This document shows positions 12,201-22,396 of a DNA stretch of 64,000 nt, one piece after another (the stretch's first letter is position 1; the number at the start of each line of letters is the position of its first letter). The stretch is from Pseudorasbora parva (lineage: Eukaryota > Chordata > Actinopteri > Cypriniformes > Gobionidae). The translations under genes and the position numbers were made by a program. The DNA lies in the NCBI RefSeq assembly GCF_024679245.1, contig NC_090187.1, forward strand, positions 25,520,495-25,584,494, given 5' to 3'. Under the pieces are notes generated by a model. It saw nothing but the letters and a program-made list of their open reading frames with translations. It searched no databases and was not told where the DNA came from.

Positions 12201-15106
12201 CAATTAGCCGGTTAAGGTTTCTGTGCATACGGTCTTTTCAGTGGGGCAAAGTAATTTAATTATAATTTACTTTTATCTGACTCCATTTTATCATGACCTC
12301 AAATTTAGGTTAGAATGCCCATTGGTTATTTGGTCATTTGTATCATATAACTACGTTTTTAATAAATCTTTATTGAAATGATACCCCTTCATCCGGATCT
12401 CAATAACACTTTGAGTCTCGCACCCGCCGGATCACAATCTCTATCACATAACCCATCAGTCTTGGTCATTAGACAGAGGCGATTAACTGACATCCTAGAT
12501 GCCCGTGCTCCACGTTGATAATTCTAGAATCTTTTTTCTTCAGTCCTCTTAGATCTGAACCCACTTAATTAATGCAATACTATATCTAATAAGAGGCAAT
12601 GAACAAGAAACCAACTTAACTTCCTCTAATTGTAACTTTACTAAATCATGTTGTGGTTTCCCATGTACATGTAATGAGAATAATATTACAGTAACCAGGA
12701 GTTGAGGGTCACTCTATTTAGATTGGTCAAACCACTTTTTGTTGCTCTAAACGGAAGACCCATTTGGTCTACTAACCTCTACAGTCTAAGTATACGTAAC
12801 TGATGCCAATGTGTTAGTTGGAGCTCTAAAACATCAGTCTGGTGCGCCCCTCTGCTTCACTCAGAACTGTGCTCTAGTCCGCTACTAATCTGAGCATAGT
12901 TTTACAGTGTTATTGATTTAAGGTAATCTACTAGAGTTAAAGGTGTGGTAAAACATAATTTCACTTTTCTAACTTTAGCTAGTGTGTAATTGTGTTATTG
13001 TTTAAGCATAAACAACATCTGCAAAATTTCAACATTCAAAGTTTAAATCAAAGGCAATTTGTAAGGACTACAGCAAACGGCCGTTAGGGAACTACAGCCT
13101 TTTCCTCCAGGGTTGCTGACATCACCCGCCCCAATATTTACATAAACCCCTACTCTGAGAATATTAAATAAGGGGGGTGAGGCCATTTTTTATTGCTGTG
13201 GAGTGTTGTTGCCGCAATGCTGACGAAACGTTATTATCATCCGGATTGCTGGTCCATTTTGTTCAGCCTTCCTAGGGATGGGGGAATTAGGGATCAATGG
13301 TTAATTTATTTTTAACTCTGTCCCTCATATTTATTACCCAAATCTTGCTCTCTGTGCTGCGAATTTTACTTCCACAATCTTTGCGAGTTCAATGCAGGAT
13401 TCAAACAATGGCTTGTCCTGAAAGTTGGAGCAGTTCCAACTTTAAAAATGGACACAACCTGTAAGTATGATTGATTTTTCGTCAATGTGTTTTCCTGTAA
13501 TAGTTCATATTGTTAATTGTACATTGTAGCAAGGAAGTAAACAAATGACAACGCTGTTTGGCTCTGCAAACCAGTTTGTTAAATGCTCTTAACGTTATCC
13601 GACAAACACCTATTGTTACAAACTTTTAAAAATCTCAACAGCGAACTTGAAATTAGTGTAAAATTATTCTTTGATTAGAGCTTTTGTGTATTGTTTATCT
13701 ACATGCTTGTTTATCTACAGGCATGCTAAACATGTTTCCGTGTTTGATTTGGGTACTATAGTAAAGCCAATATTTAGTGTTCGTTTTGGGTTAATATTTC
13801 TTGCGACAGATATTTGGCTATAAGTTAATCGTTCTAAAAATACAAAAGGTGCCATTCAGTAGCGATCACTATAGATCCGCAGTCTTTACGTCCGGTAAAG
13901 GTAAGGGGTTTCCAAAACACGTGCACTAGGCAGTTAGCGAATCACACACTGGGCCAGCTAACCAATCTGAGCCCACTGCATATTTTTGAGGGACCGGCTT
14001 AATAGAACCCTGAAACCATCAGACCGTTTTTACAAGAAGGGACAAAGCAGTGTAGAATAAAGGTAAAATATATGAAAAATAATGCTTTTTTTTTTTTTTA
14101 AACGAAGCATGTACACCCCACAAACACAATCAGGCCTTCGAAAGAATGTGTTTTACCACCCCTTTAATAATTCCAGAGTAAGCCTGACTAAATCAATGTA
14201 ACAATGTATTATTAATGAGGTAAAAGTATCATGCCAATTACATAATCAATTCAAAGATAATCAATTCAAAGATAATTGATACATAACATCAAATGCTCAG
14301 AAGTAAAGTGTAGGAAATGCATACCTGTCCTCAAGGAAATAGGATACATAATGCATGATCTGGTTACAGAATCATGCCCTGACCCTCCTGCAACATCTCT
14401 TAAATAACAAAGACATGAGTTTACAATGGGAATTTGCATTTATCAAGCCTTATAGGCCTGTAATTTACACCTTATTGAGGACAGGAGGTAACGACCAATT
14501 GGCAGGGGACACCCACCACAATAAGCAAAATATTATTAAACTCTTAAAATCTTTGTTACCTTTTGCTTGATGTTTCAAATGATTCCAAACCTGTATACTA
14601 CCGTATAATACTTGTTTAAATTACCTATTAGTGAATTATAGAGGAGAGGGGGAAGAGGCAGTGATGGGAAAGATGTGTAAATTAAGGCAATACTTGGATA
14701 ATTAACTGTCATCTCGGATTACATGCCAAGAGCGAGTTCAGATGTTTCTAGATTTCACACTTACATCAAATTAAATAGAGTAAAGATTATGCGTATTTGG
14801 CGTGCTGTCGGGGGAGGGCTCCAGGCTCTTACAGCAGTTACTGTATGAACAGGCAAAGTTCATATTTGTGCATAATGCTGATCATCTTTAGTCCACATTT
14901 ATTCCATAATTTGTAATCGTTTTCTCGTTTAGTCTTCTGGCAGACACAGAGAGAGGCAGAACTGGTCTGCTGACGAGTTGCGCTACCTCGAAATGGGTGT
15001 GAAAAGGTTTGGTCACTCCTGGAACGCCATCCTCTGGAAGTATCCCTTCCAGCCCAGACGTAACAATGTAGACCTGGCCAAGAAGTACCATCACATGCAG
15101 GCATGA
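2242..15106 (+). CDS. terb1: Telomere repeats-binding bouquet formation protein 1 (19 coding exons)
   Basis: TERB1 forms the TERB1-TERB2-MAJIN complex that tethers meiotic telomeres to the inner nuclear envelope for bouquet formation and homologue pairing. Exons read from splice sites: 2242-2248, 2644-2754, 2853-2981, 3341-3469, 3560-3620, 4325-4422, 4561-4689, 4763-4915, 5003-5134, 6266-6391, 7228-7340, 7646-7861, 7969-8231, 8595-8659, 8800-8895, 9048-9317, 9609-9650, 11881-11951, 14933-15106. They sum to 2385 nt, 794 residues, with phase kept at every junction. Start ATGGAAG|GT gives MEA then TKTDLRLLLECL, matching the human N-terminus in position. Exons 1-11 encode the armadillo-like repeat domain (WATVSSALCGCVNNPQN, PICSFIGMTVANN). 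Exon 13 is highly charged (about KERVHEQMRENER). Exons 14-16 carry the conserved SELLDREINRFL and CRFQCDFHLVLQEAEDRF segments. The last exon is a SANT/Myb domain (NWSADELRYLEMGVKRFG, SWNAILWKYPF). The protein stops right after Myb helix 3, a few residues earlier than human. Exon 1 donor (GTCAGC) is weak, and the exon 13 acceptor could be 3 nt later. Confidence 0.92.
2982..3340. repeat. Compound TA/TG microsatellites in terb1 intron 3
   Basis: Runs of (TA)n at about 3009-3035, (TG)n to about 3076 and a second long (TA)n at about 3224-3289 fill most of this short intron. The second array ends about 50 bases before the exon 4 acceptor. Apparent ORFs here are low-complexity artefacts. Confidence 0.9.
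5874..6097. mobile_element. MITE with GTTCACCCAAAAAT inverted ends (terb1 intron 9)
   Basis: Begins GTTCACCCAAAAATGA and ends with the reverse complement ATTTTTGGGTGAAC, flanked by TAA on both sides, about 220 bp. It contains the segment AATAAAGGCCTTCTGAAGC seen again near 62270 and 63735. It is a common cyprinid-type non-autonomous element. The superfamily is uncertain; a 3-bp TAA duplication would suit PIF/Harbinger. Confidence 0.65.
8471..8524. mobile_element. Poly(A) tract flanked by a 14-bp direct repeat (terb1 intron 13)
   Basis: AATGACTTTTCAAG occurs at 8471-8484 and again at 8511-8524, with 26 A residues between and nothing else. This is the footprint of target-primed reverse transcription that integrated only a poly(A) tail. 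Slippage duplication is the alternative. Confidence 0.6.
9651..11880 (+). other. terb1 intron 17 with a MITE-like repeat at about 10475-10890
   Basis: No coding exon recognised in this intron. Positions 10475-10890 start ATCACCCAAAAATGAAAATT and end with ATAGGATGGCTTGAGG followed by AGTAAATTATGGG. The same GGATGGCTTGAGG module recurs near 63890, so this is an interspersed repeat of the same broad family as 5874-6097. The remainder (10891-11880) shows no gene that I can support. Confidence 0.5.
12941..14163. mobile_element. TTAA-flanked element with THAP-like remnant, Kolobok-like (terb1 intron 18)
   Basis: Flanked by TTAA at 12937-12940 and 14164-14167. Ends are AGGTGTGGTAAAACATAATT on the left and TGTGTTTTACCACCCCT on the right, an imperfect inverted pair. 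Around 13220-13450 the plus strand, read across frames, gives decayed THAP zinc-finger features: an HPDCW-like segment, FPLPRDGG-like and AGFKQWLVLKVGAVPTL. Known Kolobok transposons combine TTAA targets and THAP-domain transposases; assignment here is inference. No intact ORF remains. Confidence 0.6.
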
Positions 15107-17537
15107 CATGAGCAAATAGTGAAGATTGGTTTTCTGAATACTGGAACATATGATATCAATTTTACTAAGCCTTTCGAGAAACATTAACATAATATTTTAC
15201 CCCAAAATGAAAAGAAAAAAATTGGTATATTGTGCATAAAGAAGTCTTTTGGGATGATTACAATGTTTTGCATTGTGGCATTCCTAAGCTTCTTTAGTGC
15301 AATGCAAAATTAATACCCTCATTCTTATTACTGTAATGCAAAACAAACTGTTATACTGTATTTATTTTAGCATGACTTTAATCAATGAAAACCCTCGCTT
15401 TCAATAGGATGATTCGCATTACAGTAATAAGAAATGGGAGGGGTGCTTAATTCCCAGTGTTGTAAAGGTTACTTTGGTAATGTAATAGGTTACAGATTGC
15501 AAGTTAGCAAACTGAAAATGTAATAAGTAGTGTAACTATTTTACTTTATTAAAGTAATGTAACATTACATTTGATTATGTTTCTAAATTTCCAGGTACGG
15601 TTAACCTGCAAATTCAAACAATTATGCAAATGTAAAAAATAGCCCTGGAAATATAAACAAGAGAAACAATCAAAAGCATCAAAATAGCATCGCTTTACTA
15701 AATGGACTTTAAATGGCACGAGGCACCGTGCACATCAAACTATAATTAATATTATTCAACATATCCTAGTCTTTTTACTTTCATAAGTAAATAATTGGAT
15801 GTAACTAGTTACACCCCAACACTGCACATAACACATACACATAATCGTCACATAACCTTATGTGAAATAAATATTCCAAATACATGTAATGGTAGTTTTA
15901 TTGCAGTGCTGGTACCTTCAGGGCTATGGAGTTATCTAGCCTGTATATTGTGAGAAGAAGTGCAAATATTATATTCATGCTTCCTGTTTCATTTCCCCAA
16001 TAGTGCTCTTTTAGAATCCTGATTTGTATCTCTCTCTCTCTCTCTCTTACTGACAGAAAGCCAAAGCACAGGGTGTAGATCTGTCTGCAGGAGACGTATA
16101 AAAACATCACCAGATAAACCCCAAAAAGTCATTTTCTGCCATTAGATATATAATAATTTTCACTATTTATGTCTTATTTGAATAGAGTAATGTATTGGAT
16201 GTTTTTGTTGTTGGCTTGTATAGATTTGCCCTTATTTTAATATACAACAAGATGGTGCATTAGAAAATTGAACATTGTTTGCATTACATGGACATTTTTT
16301 GTTTCATATACATTTATTTTTTCCATTCAGTTTGTTTGAAAAATAAGTTATAGGTAACAGTTACCTGTTTATTTGTTTTCAGTCAAATCCACTTGATTTG
16401 CATAGAAGTCACATATTTGTATAAAGTTTACATTGTGCAACTAGATTCCCCAGTGTCCATGTCATCTGTATTCATCCTGTTATGGCTGAAGTTAACAAAG
16501 CTCTGTTATACAAGGATAATGAGGCATGGCATTTCCTTGATAGTCCAGCAAGCAAAAGCAGCTTAATATTTAATCATAAACTGTGTTACACGCTAAGTAC
16601 AGAAAACTCAGATGTTTATTTATGAAACTAAAGTTTCTTAGGATGAGAGCCAGAAAGTTAACCTCAAAGAAAAAAAAGTGTCCCATGAGACCACTTTTCT
16701 CTGGAAAGAATGTTGCCCCTCTCCCCAGAAGCTTCTCTGAGAAAACTCTAAGATGAGTGTGTAAGAGAGAGATAGTGCATGTTATCTTCCCAGAAACTTC
16801 CCGGGAAACTCCTGTGCTTTGGGATAGTTCCATACACTTCTATGCTGAGTTTGGTCTATACTCAGCAGCATTGCGGTAATGTTGCGTCAGTTTATTTTCA
16901 CAGACTGCACTCATCTTGATGTTGTGTTCAGATGTTTGAAGAGATGAATGCATACCACAAATTTGATTAAATGCATTTCTAGTATAAAGACATCAAGGAA
17001 GAACGTTTTTGTGATGTGTTACAGTCTTTATTTTCCATTACTACAAACATTGGTTTGATGTACATTATTTCCCTCTGCTAAAAATATCAGATGGCTTTGC
17101 TGCTTGTCAACAAATTGGTAGGCATAACATTAGTAAAGTTTGTTAGACATCTGAGGTGGCAGCTGGCTCATTTCCTTATTCTGTACTGGGGTATTGCTTG
17201 TAACTTTCAACTACATGAGAGGGTTATGCAAAATTCTGAATTTACCATCTGTCTGTAAACCTTAAAACATCAAGGCCTTTTAAACCAAACATCTAAATAA
17301 AGATTTGTCCAGCCAACTTAATTATTCTGATTATAAAAGTTTTTTTCTAAGATACAAATTCAAAATAAAATATATACCCCAGTTTAAATCTGAATGAGAC
17401 ACACCCTGTTTTATGGCTATATCCTCAGCGGGGAAAAAAACATTGATTTGTTCATTTATTTCTTGAATGTTGTTCTGACATACTTGTACCTAATGATCAT
17501 CCAGCTACTACTGTTTTCTAGAGGTGAGTGTAGTGAT
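15107..17537. other. Intergenic region between terb1 and the MGAKLSRKK gene
   Basis: No coding sequence supported. It holds a MITE at 15455-15824, a short CT run at about 16030 and AT-rich DNA. A TTTATT at 17455-17460, 78 nt beyond the stop codon of the minus-strand gene, would be an AATAAA poly(A) signal for it. Confidence 0.5.
15455..15824. mobile_element. Non-autonomous DNA element with CAGTGTTG ends
   Basis: Starts CAGTGTTGTAAAGGTTAC and ends GTTACACCCCAACACTG, an inverted-terminal pair typical of an abundant fish repeat rich in GTTAC/GTAAC words. CAG...CTG ends suit hAT, but I could not find a clean 8-bp target duplication. Confidence 0.6.
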
Positions 17538-18212
17538 TTATATAAGGTTGACATTGTCAACTGCATTCTGTCCCATATCTTCCAAAGTGAATGAAGGATC
17601 CGAGTTTGGAATTGTGGATTCATGGGTCAGTTTACAATCCAGGAGGTCCAATGAGGGCGTCTCCACCTTATCCAGACATTCCAACAAATCCCTGTTCTTG
17701 GCAGGTACAGGATTACTAATTCTGTCTTCCACCATCTCATTGGTCATGTCTTCACTTGCCACTGTGACTCCAGTAATGAGGCCTTCGGAGATTGGAGATT
17801 TCAGCAGGTCATCCAAGAGGCTGGGTTCTTGAAGAACTTCAGAAGCATCAAGATCAGCTACAGGTTCTTGCCCTGGAGTGCCGGGTTCCTTTCCAATCAG
17901 GCTGACGGATGCCAATGCGGACTCCACTGCTTCTATGCCTTTGTTTACAACATCTTCCACGGGTGCAGCAATCTGTTCAGTGACTACATTGACCGTTTCT
18001 CCAACAGCCTGTGTAATGGTCTGCAGGACACTGGTAGAAGAGGTAGGCTTCTCCGCTGCTGCTGCCTCTTCTGCAGGCTTGCTGTCTGGAACCTCAACTT
18101 CAGAACAATTCTGCTCTGCATTCTCAGCCACAGGTGTGTCCTCTACAGCTGGACCTGTTGTCTCTGCTCCTATCCCTACTTCACTCTTCTTCCGACTGAG
18201 CTTCGCTCCCAT
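17538..18212 (-). CDS. Uncharacterised MGAKLSRKK protein, probably N-myristoylated (single coding exon)
   Basis: I do not recognise this gene. The ORF encodes 224 residues from the ATG at 18212; an in-frame ATG five codons upstream (MQGGR) is possible. The downstream start is preferred because it exposes MGAKLSRKKSE, a myristoylation-type N-terminus (Gly2, Ser6) with a basic patch, as in BASP1/MARCKS-like peripheral membrane proteins. Residues about 20-60 are acidic and alanine-rich. About 62-110 (from TSSTSVLQTITQAVGE through VEDVVNKGIEAVESALASV) look like an amphipathic helix with few charges on one face. The C-terminal half has LLDDLLKS, LLECLDKVETPSLDLLDC and ends SFTLEDMGQ..NVNLI. No enzyme motifs and no TM segment. 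A gene of its own is supported by length, uniform protein-like composition and codon use; a minus-strand acceptor-like AG at 18213-18225 suggests an upstream untranslated exon. Confidence 0.7.
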   Translation of the reverse strand: MGAKLSRKKSEVGIGAETTGPAVEDTPVAENAEQNCSEVEVPDSKPAEEAAAAEKPTSSTSVLQTITQAVGETVNVVTEQIAAPVEDVVNKGIEAVESALASVSLIGKEPGTPGQEPVADLDASEVLQEPSLLDDLLKSPISEGLITGVTVASEDMTNEMVEDRISNPVPAKNRDLLECLDKVETPSLDLLDCKLTHESTIPNSDPSFTLEDMGQNAVDNVNLI

Positions 18213-20743
18213 TCTGCCCCCTTGCAATAGAGGTATACATCACAGTTATTAAAGCAAGCTCACACACACAATAATTTTAATGATGGTTTCGCACCATAAT
18301 ATAGACTGGAGAGATTTTCACACGATTTTAGGGTTAACTTGTTAACTAACAATTAGTTTAAATCAACAATTGTTTAAGAAGAGCGTGAACAAAATGGGCC
18401 ACAAGAAGTGGCCTTAGCTGGAATAACATGAGTAAATTAATTACATGATAAATCATTTTTCCCCCCAACTAAATCAGGAATGGTTGGTCACAATTTGGAT
18501 AACTTATTAAAATGTAGGTATTATCATGGGGTTGTGGTGTTTTACATATTTAGGTTAAACATCAACGCAGAATGAATCATTATTTAATGCACATCAAAAA
18601 CCAACTGAATAACAAGTATCATAACTACTCTTGTTTCGTTTATAGTATTTTGAAGTTACAAACATTTAAACAGTGGGATTTAAAGTATTGGACTATAATG
18701 CTAAACTTGGGGACCAGCATGGGTTAACATTTAAGTTTTAGACATCAGAACATCATGTTCTCTTGTGGTTTTATTGGCCAGAAAGTAGGAAAGAGCCACA
18801 AGCGCACTGATGGATATGAACCGCTTCCTAGGCATTTATGCGATTAAAAGCACAAAGAGCTGTTTTAATGTTGCATACTGGAGACATTAAATATAAAGCT
18901 TCTCTGAATTCTAACATTTACGTATTTTAAAATAGGTAACAGTAAATTTAAGAGCAAAACTTTATTATTCTCAGCCACACCTTCCAGCTACTGAAGTTCT
19001 TTGAACACGGGTCTCATCTGGGGACCACACTCTTGAAAAGAGTTTTAAAGCAACTTGCACTGTCAAATGAAGTTTTAAAAATAATAAACCCTGAAACACA
19101 ACGGTGGAGTTAAAACCCGTAATAATTTTCGCCATTGACGTGGCATCAGATCTAGGACAGAGGGACAAAGCAGAGTCCTACTGAGAGTACCGATAAACAT
19201 GATATTTCTTTATCTTTAACCAACTAACACGTTGCAAACATTGCAAAGTATGCATGCGTTGCAAATGGTCAATTAAGTACAACATAAACCCACCTTTTTT
19301 GAACTGTGAATGAGTGTAGACGCGAACAGATGCAGGATCAAGGATGGTGAGACTGACTGTGCAATGGGAGGAAAACTCGAAGATGTACAGTTTCCAAATG
19401 AATTGCTCTTTTGAACCAATTCTTTTTAATGATTCGATTGAGCCGATTCTCAAAGTGTTTGTTAGTCACTGCAATAATAATAATAATAAATTTTATTTAT
19501 AATGCACTTTATATTAAACAAAATCGCAAAGTGCTACAGAATTAAAAAACAATCAACAACAATAAATAAATAAGTAAATTAATAAAATAAAATAAATAAA
19601 ACTGAAAAATAAAATAAAATAAAGAAGTAGGCCCACTGTGAAAATTACCTGACATAAAAAGTCCTTAAAAAACCCGACGTCTTATGAAAGTCAAAGGATA
19701 ATTCGCACACTGTATTTAACGACAAATTTACATAAAAATAAAAACAACTTCCGCGAGAGGTATGACTCAAACGAACCGTTTTGAACCAGTTCATTGAAAA
19801 GAACCGAGTCGTTTAAATGAACCAGACATGTTAACCCTGAATGACTCCGTAAATTTCAACAGGGGCTGTCGGAAATGTGTGCGTCCTCCACAGACACTCC
19901 CTGCCCGCCCTCTTTCAGCACGTCACGGATTTCGTTATAAAATGTGGAACTATTTTCATTTTCTGCCCCTTTGACTTCACAAACTGTTCGATATAATTCC
20001 CAGACATTTAGAGTCGTATGTTTTCACACACTAATAATGTCTGGTCTACTATCTTCGTGGGGACTCTTCATAGACGTAGGCTAATAATTGTTCATTCCAG
20101 GGATTCGGTGATATTTCAGTCCCTCGGACTTTTTAAAGGGGTGGTTCACCTAAATTAGCTAAATGGTAAATCACAATATTTTGGTGCGTTCATTATGAAT
20201 AAAAATAATTATTGCATTTTAATCCTTTTTATAATAAAATAATGTTTTATTTATATTGTAGAGCATTTTGTCATCATGGCCCTGACCATCTCCGCACAAA
20301 ATAGTTTTTACTCCACCCATGTGTGACATAATTTACAAGAAATTACATAATTCCGGTCTCTTTAACCGTGGTGCAGAAGTTGGTAAGTAGCATCATACTT
20401 TTTATTTATATTGAGGCATATTATAGTCATATACCGTAGGCTACTGTCTTCCCCTTAAGCAAAATAATATAAAACTTTTTTTTATTTAAAGCCTTTTTAA
20501 ACCAATTTCATTTGGTCTTTTATGGGGTTGAGTATAAAAGGTGTTTAAATTGGAAAGGAAAACGCACACACACACACAAATCCCTGAAATTTTTTAAAAG
20601 GCCTTTAATGCCTGAGGTGGGAAAATATCATGCATTGTGTTTTTGATGTGGGGTATTCATAATATTAATTATATGTAGTGTAAAAAAAAACGAATAAAGT
20701 ACGATTTATAAGCTTATTCCCTGGTTGAAGTCCCCACCTATAT

Positions 20744-20784
<41 letters not shown>

Positions 20785-21956
20785 CATGCGTCTGTTGCTG
20801 TAAAAAATCTGTCAGATTAAAAAAGGACCAACAAAATTATTAAACATAAATATTATTAGCAATATTGATAACTGATTGTTTTCTTGTGGGTTTTTTGTTT
20901 TATGCATATAATAAAGTGTATTAGATCATCCGTAAATGATCTTCTAGGTCATTAAAAACAAATATCCCCTCCGGATATCACTTTTGGCCAATACATGTCC
21001 ACAAGATGGAGACAGAGTTTAGGACAATTTCTGATGTAAGCCTGAAAATAAAGAATCTAGAATATTTTATGTATTTATTTTTTGCCTCAACATTTATTTA
21101 TTTTATTTGAATCAGTGTGTCATTTTAAATGTTTATGTACAAAAAATTTTTTTTATTTATATCTTGCCTTTCAATAGTCTGGGTACCACATACCATCTGT
21201 CTCTTGTTTTTGTCTGTTTGCTTGTTGTTTTGCTGTAGACGATGGCAGCTGTTAGCAGTAATTGTAAAGCTGAAGTCGTAATTGCGGAGCTGTGAGAACT
21301 ATCTGCTTGTGTAATGAGTGTTAGAGACAGAGAGAAGAAGCTGTTATCACTCTTAAGACTCAATCCCTTCATTTTGATTCTTTGTCTTTCACAACATGTT
21401 CATGCTTTTTCTTTTTTTTCTTTTTTTGTAGCTATTGCCACAGAAATAAGGGATGATTAAACATGAGTTTTAGAGGAAAAACAGTATAGCAAAGTTGGAG
21501 TTCTAGTGTGTTTATGCTTTACGATATGTAATTTGGATTCCTGTTTTGCTATTCTGAAATTGTCTTCTCACCACTTAGATATAGGGAGAGGGGTAAGATC
21601 AGTCAGTGGGTAAGCTGATCCACCTCCTCTGGCATACTTTTTTATGTGACCATGTATTTTGGAACCACCCATCATTTCTGACCGACGTGAAAGAGAGAAG
21701 CACATGAGAGGACTGCAAGGCACCCATTCACTTTAAAAAACAGTTTTTGCCTTGTAATGGCTATGAATGTTACATCAAAGCAAATTTGTTCAGTTCTAAA
21801 AATATTTATGATCCATATTGGGGATTTAGCAATATATAAAACCATGCAAATCATTAAGCTAAATATTAGCCTGATTTGGCTAGCTAGTGGTTGTCAAAAA
21901 TGGCAGCAATGGGGCAAAGTGAGCCCCCTTATTATTAAATTTAATAAGTTTAGTTA
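18213..21956. other. Intergenic region, repeats only
   Basis: No gene supported. Contents: an AATAAA-type A-rich simple repeat at 19483-19625; paired GAACC/GGTTC words at 19370-19450 and 19770-19830 that look like a degraded repeat; AAAGGGGTGGTTCACCTAAA at about 20137, an end of a common fish MITE; and a (CA)n run at about 20750-20780. The upstream (5') exon and promoter of the 17538-18212 gene should lie in the left part, but I cannot place them. Confidence 0.45.
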
Positions 21957-22386
21957 TGTAACGAACTGCTCTGAGACAGAAGGTTGAAGATCCAAGCGCA
22001 GTATTTATTAAAGGGTAATCCAAAGTCGTAGTCCATAAAACAGGCAAAAGGTCATACACAGGTAGGCAGTTCATTCAGGCAAACAAAACAAGGGACAGAG
22101 GCAAAAGGGTAATCCACAGAGAAGGCAAGAAATCAAAGACCAAGAGACATGAAACCAGGGAAACGCTCAGAAATGCAGTTGTGACACTAAACAAGACTTC
22201 GCAATGAATGACAGAGAAAACCAGGCATATATAGGCAGAGGTAATGAGGTGATGAGACACAGGTGTAAACAGTAAGTGCTAATGAGTCCTAGGATTATGG
22301 GTAATGTAGTTTGTGATGGAGTGACAGTCCGGGGTGGAGTGCCCTCTGGTGGTGATCACGGGCACTCACACTGGTGAATTGTGACA
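21957..22386 (-). repeat. 3' LTR
   Basis: 430 bp, ends TGTCAC...GTTACA in element sense. On the minus strand it contains a TATATAT box at 22233-22227, a predicted RNA start at about 22202 and an AATAAA at 22009-22004, the standard U3-R-U5 order. It keeps GCGAAGTCTT at the predicted RNA 5' end. Confidence 0.9.
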
Positions 22387-22396
22387 TAGCCCCCCC

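Noticed and set aside
17829..18252. Plus-strand ORFs opposite the MGAKLSRKK gene
   Set aside because: Antisense frames with no start context, splice sites or family features.
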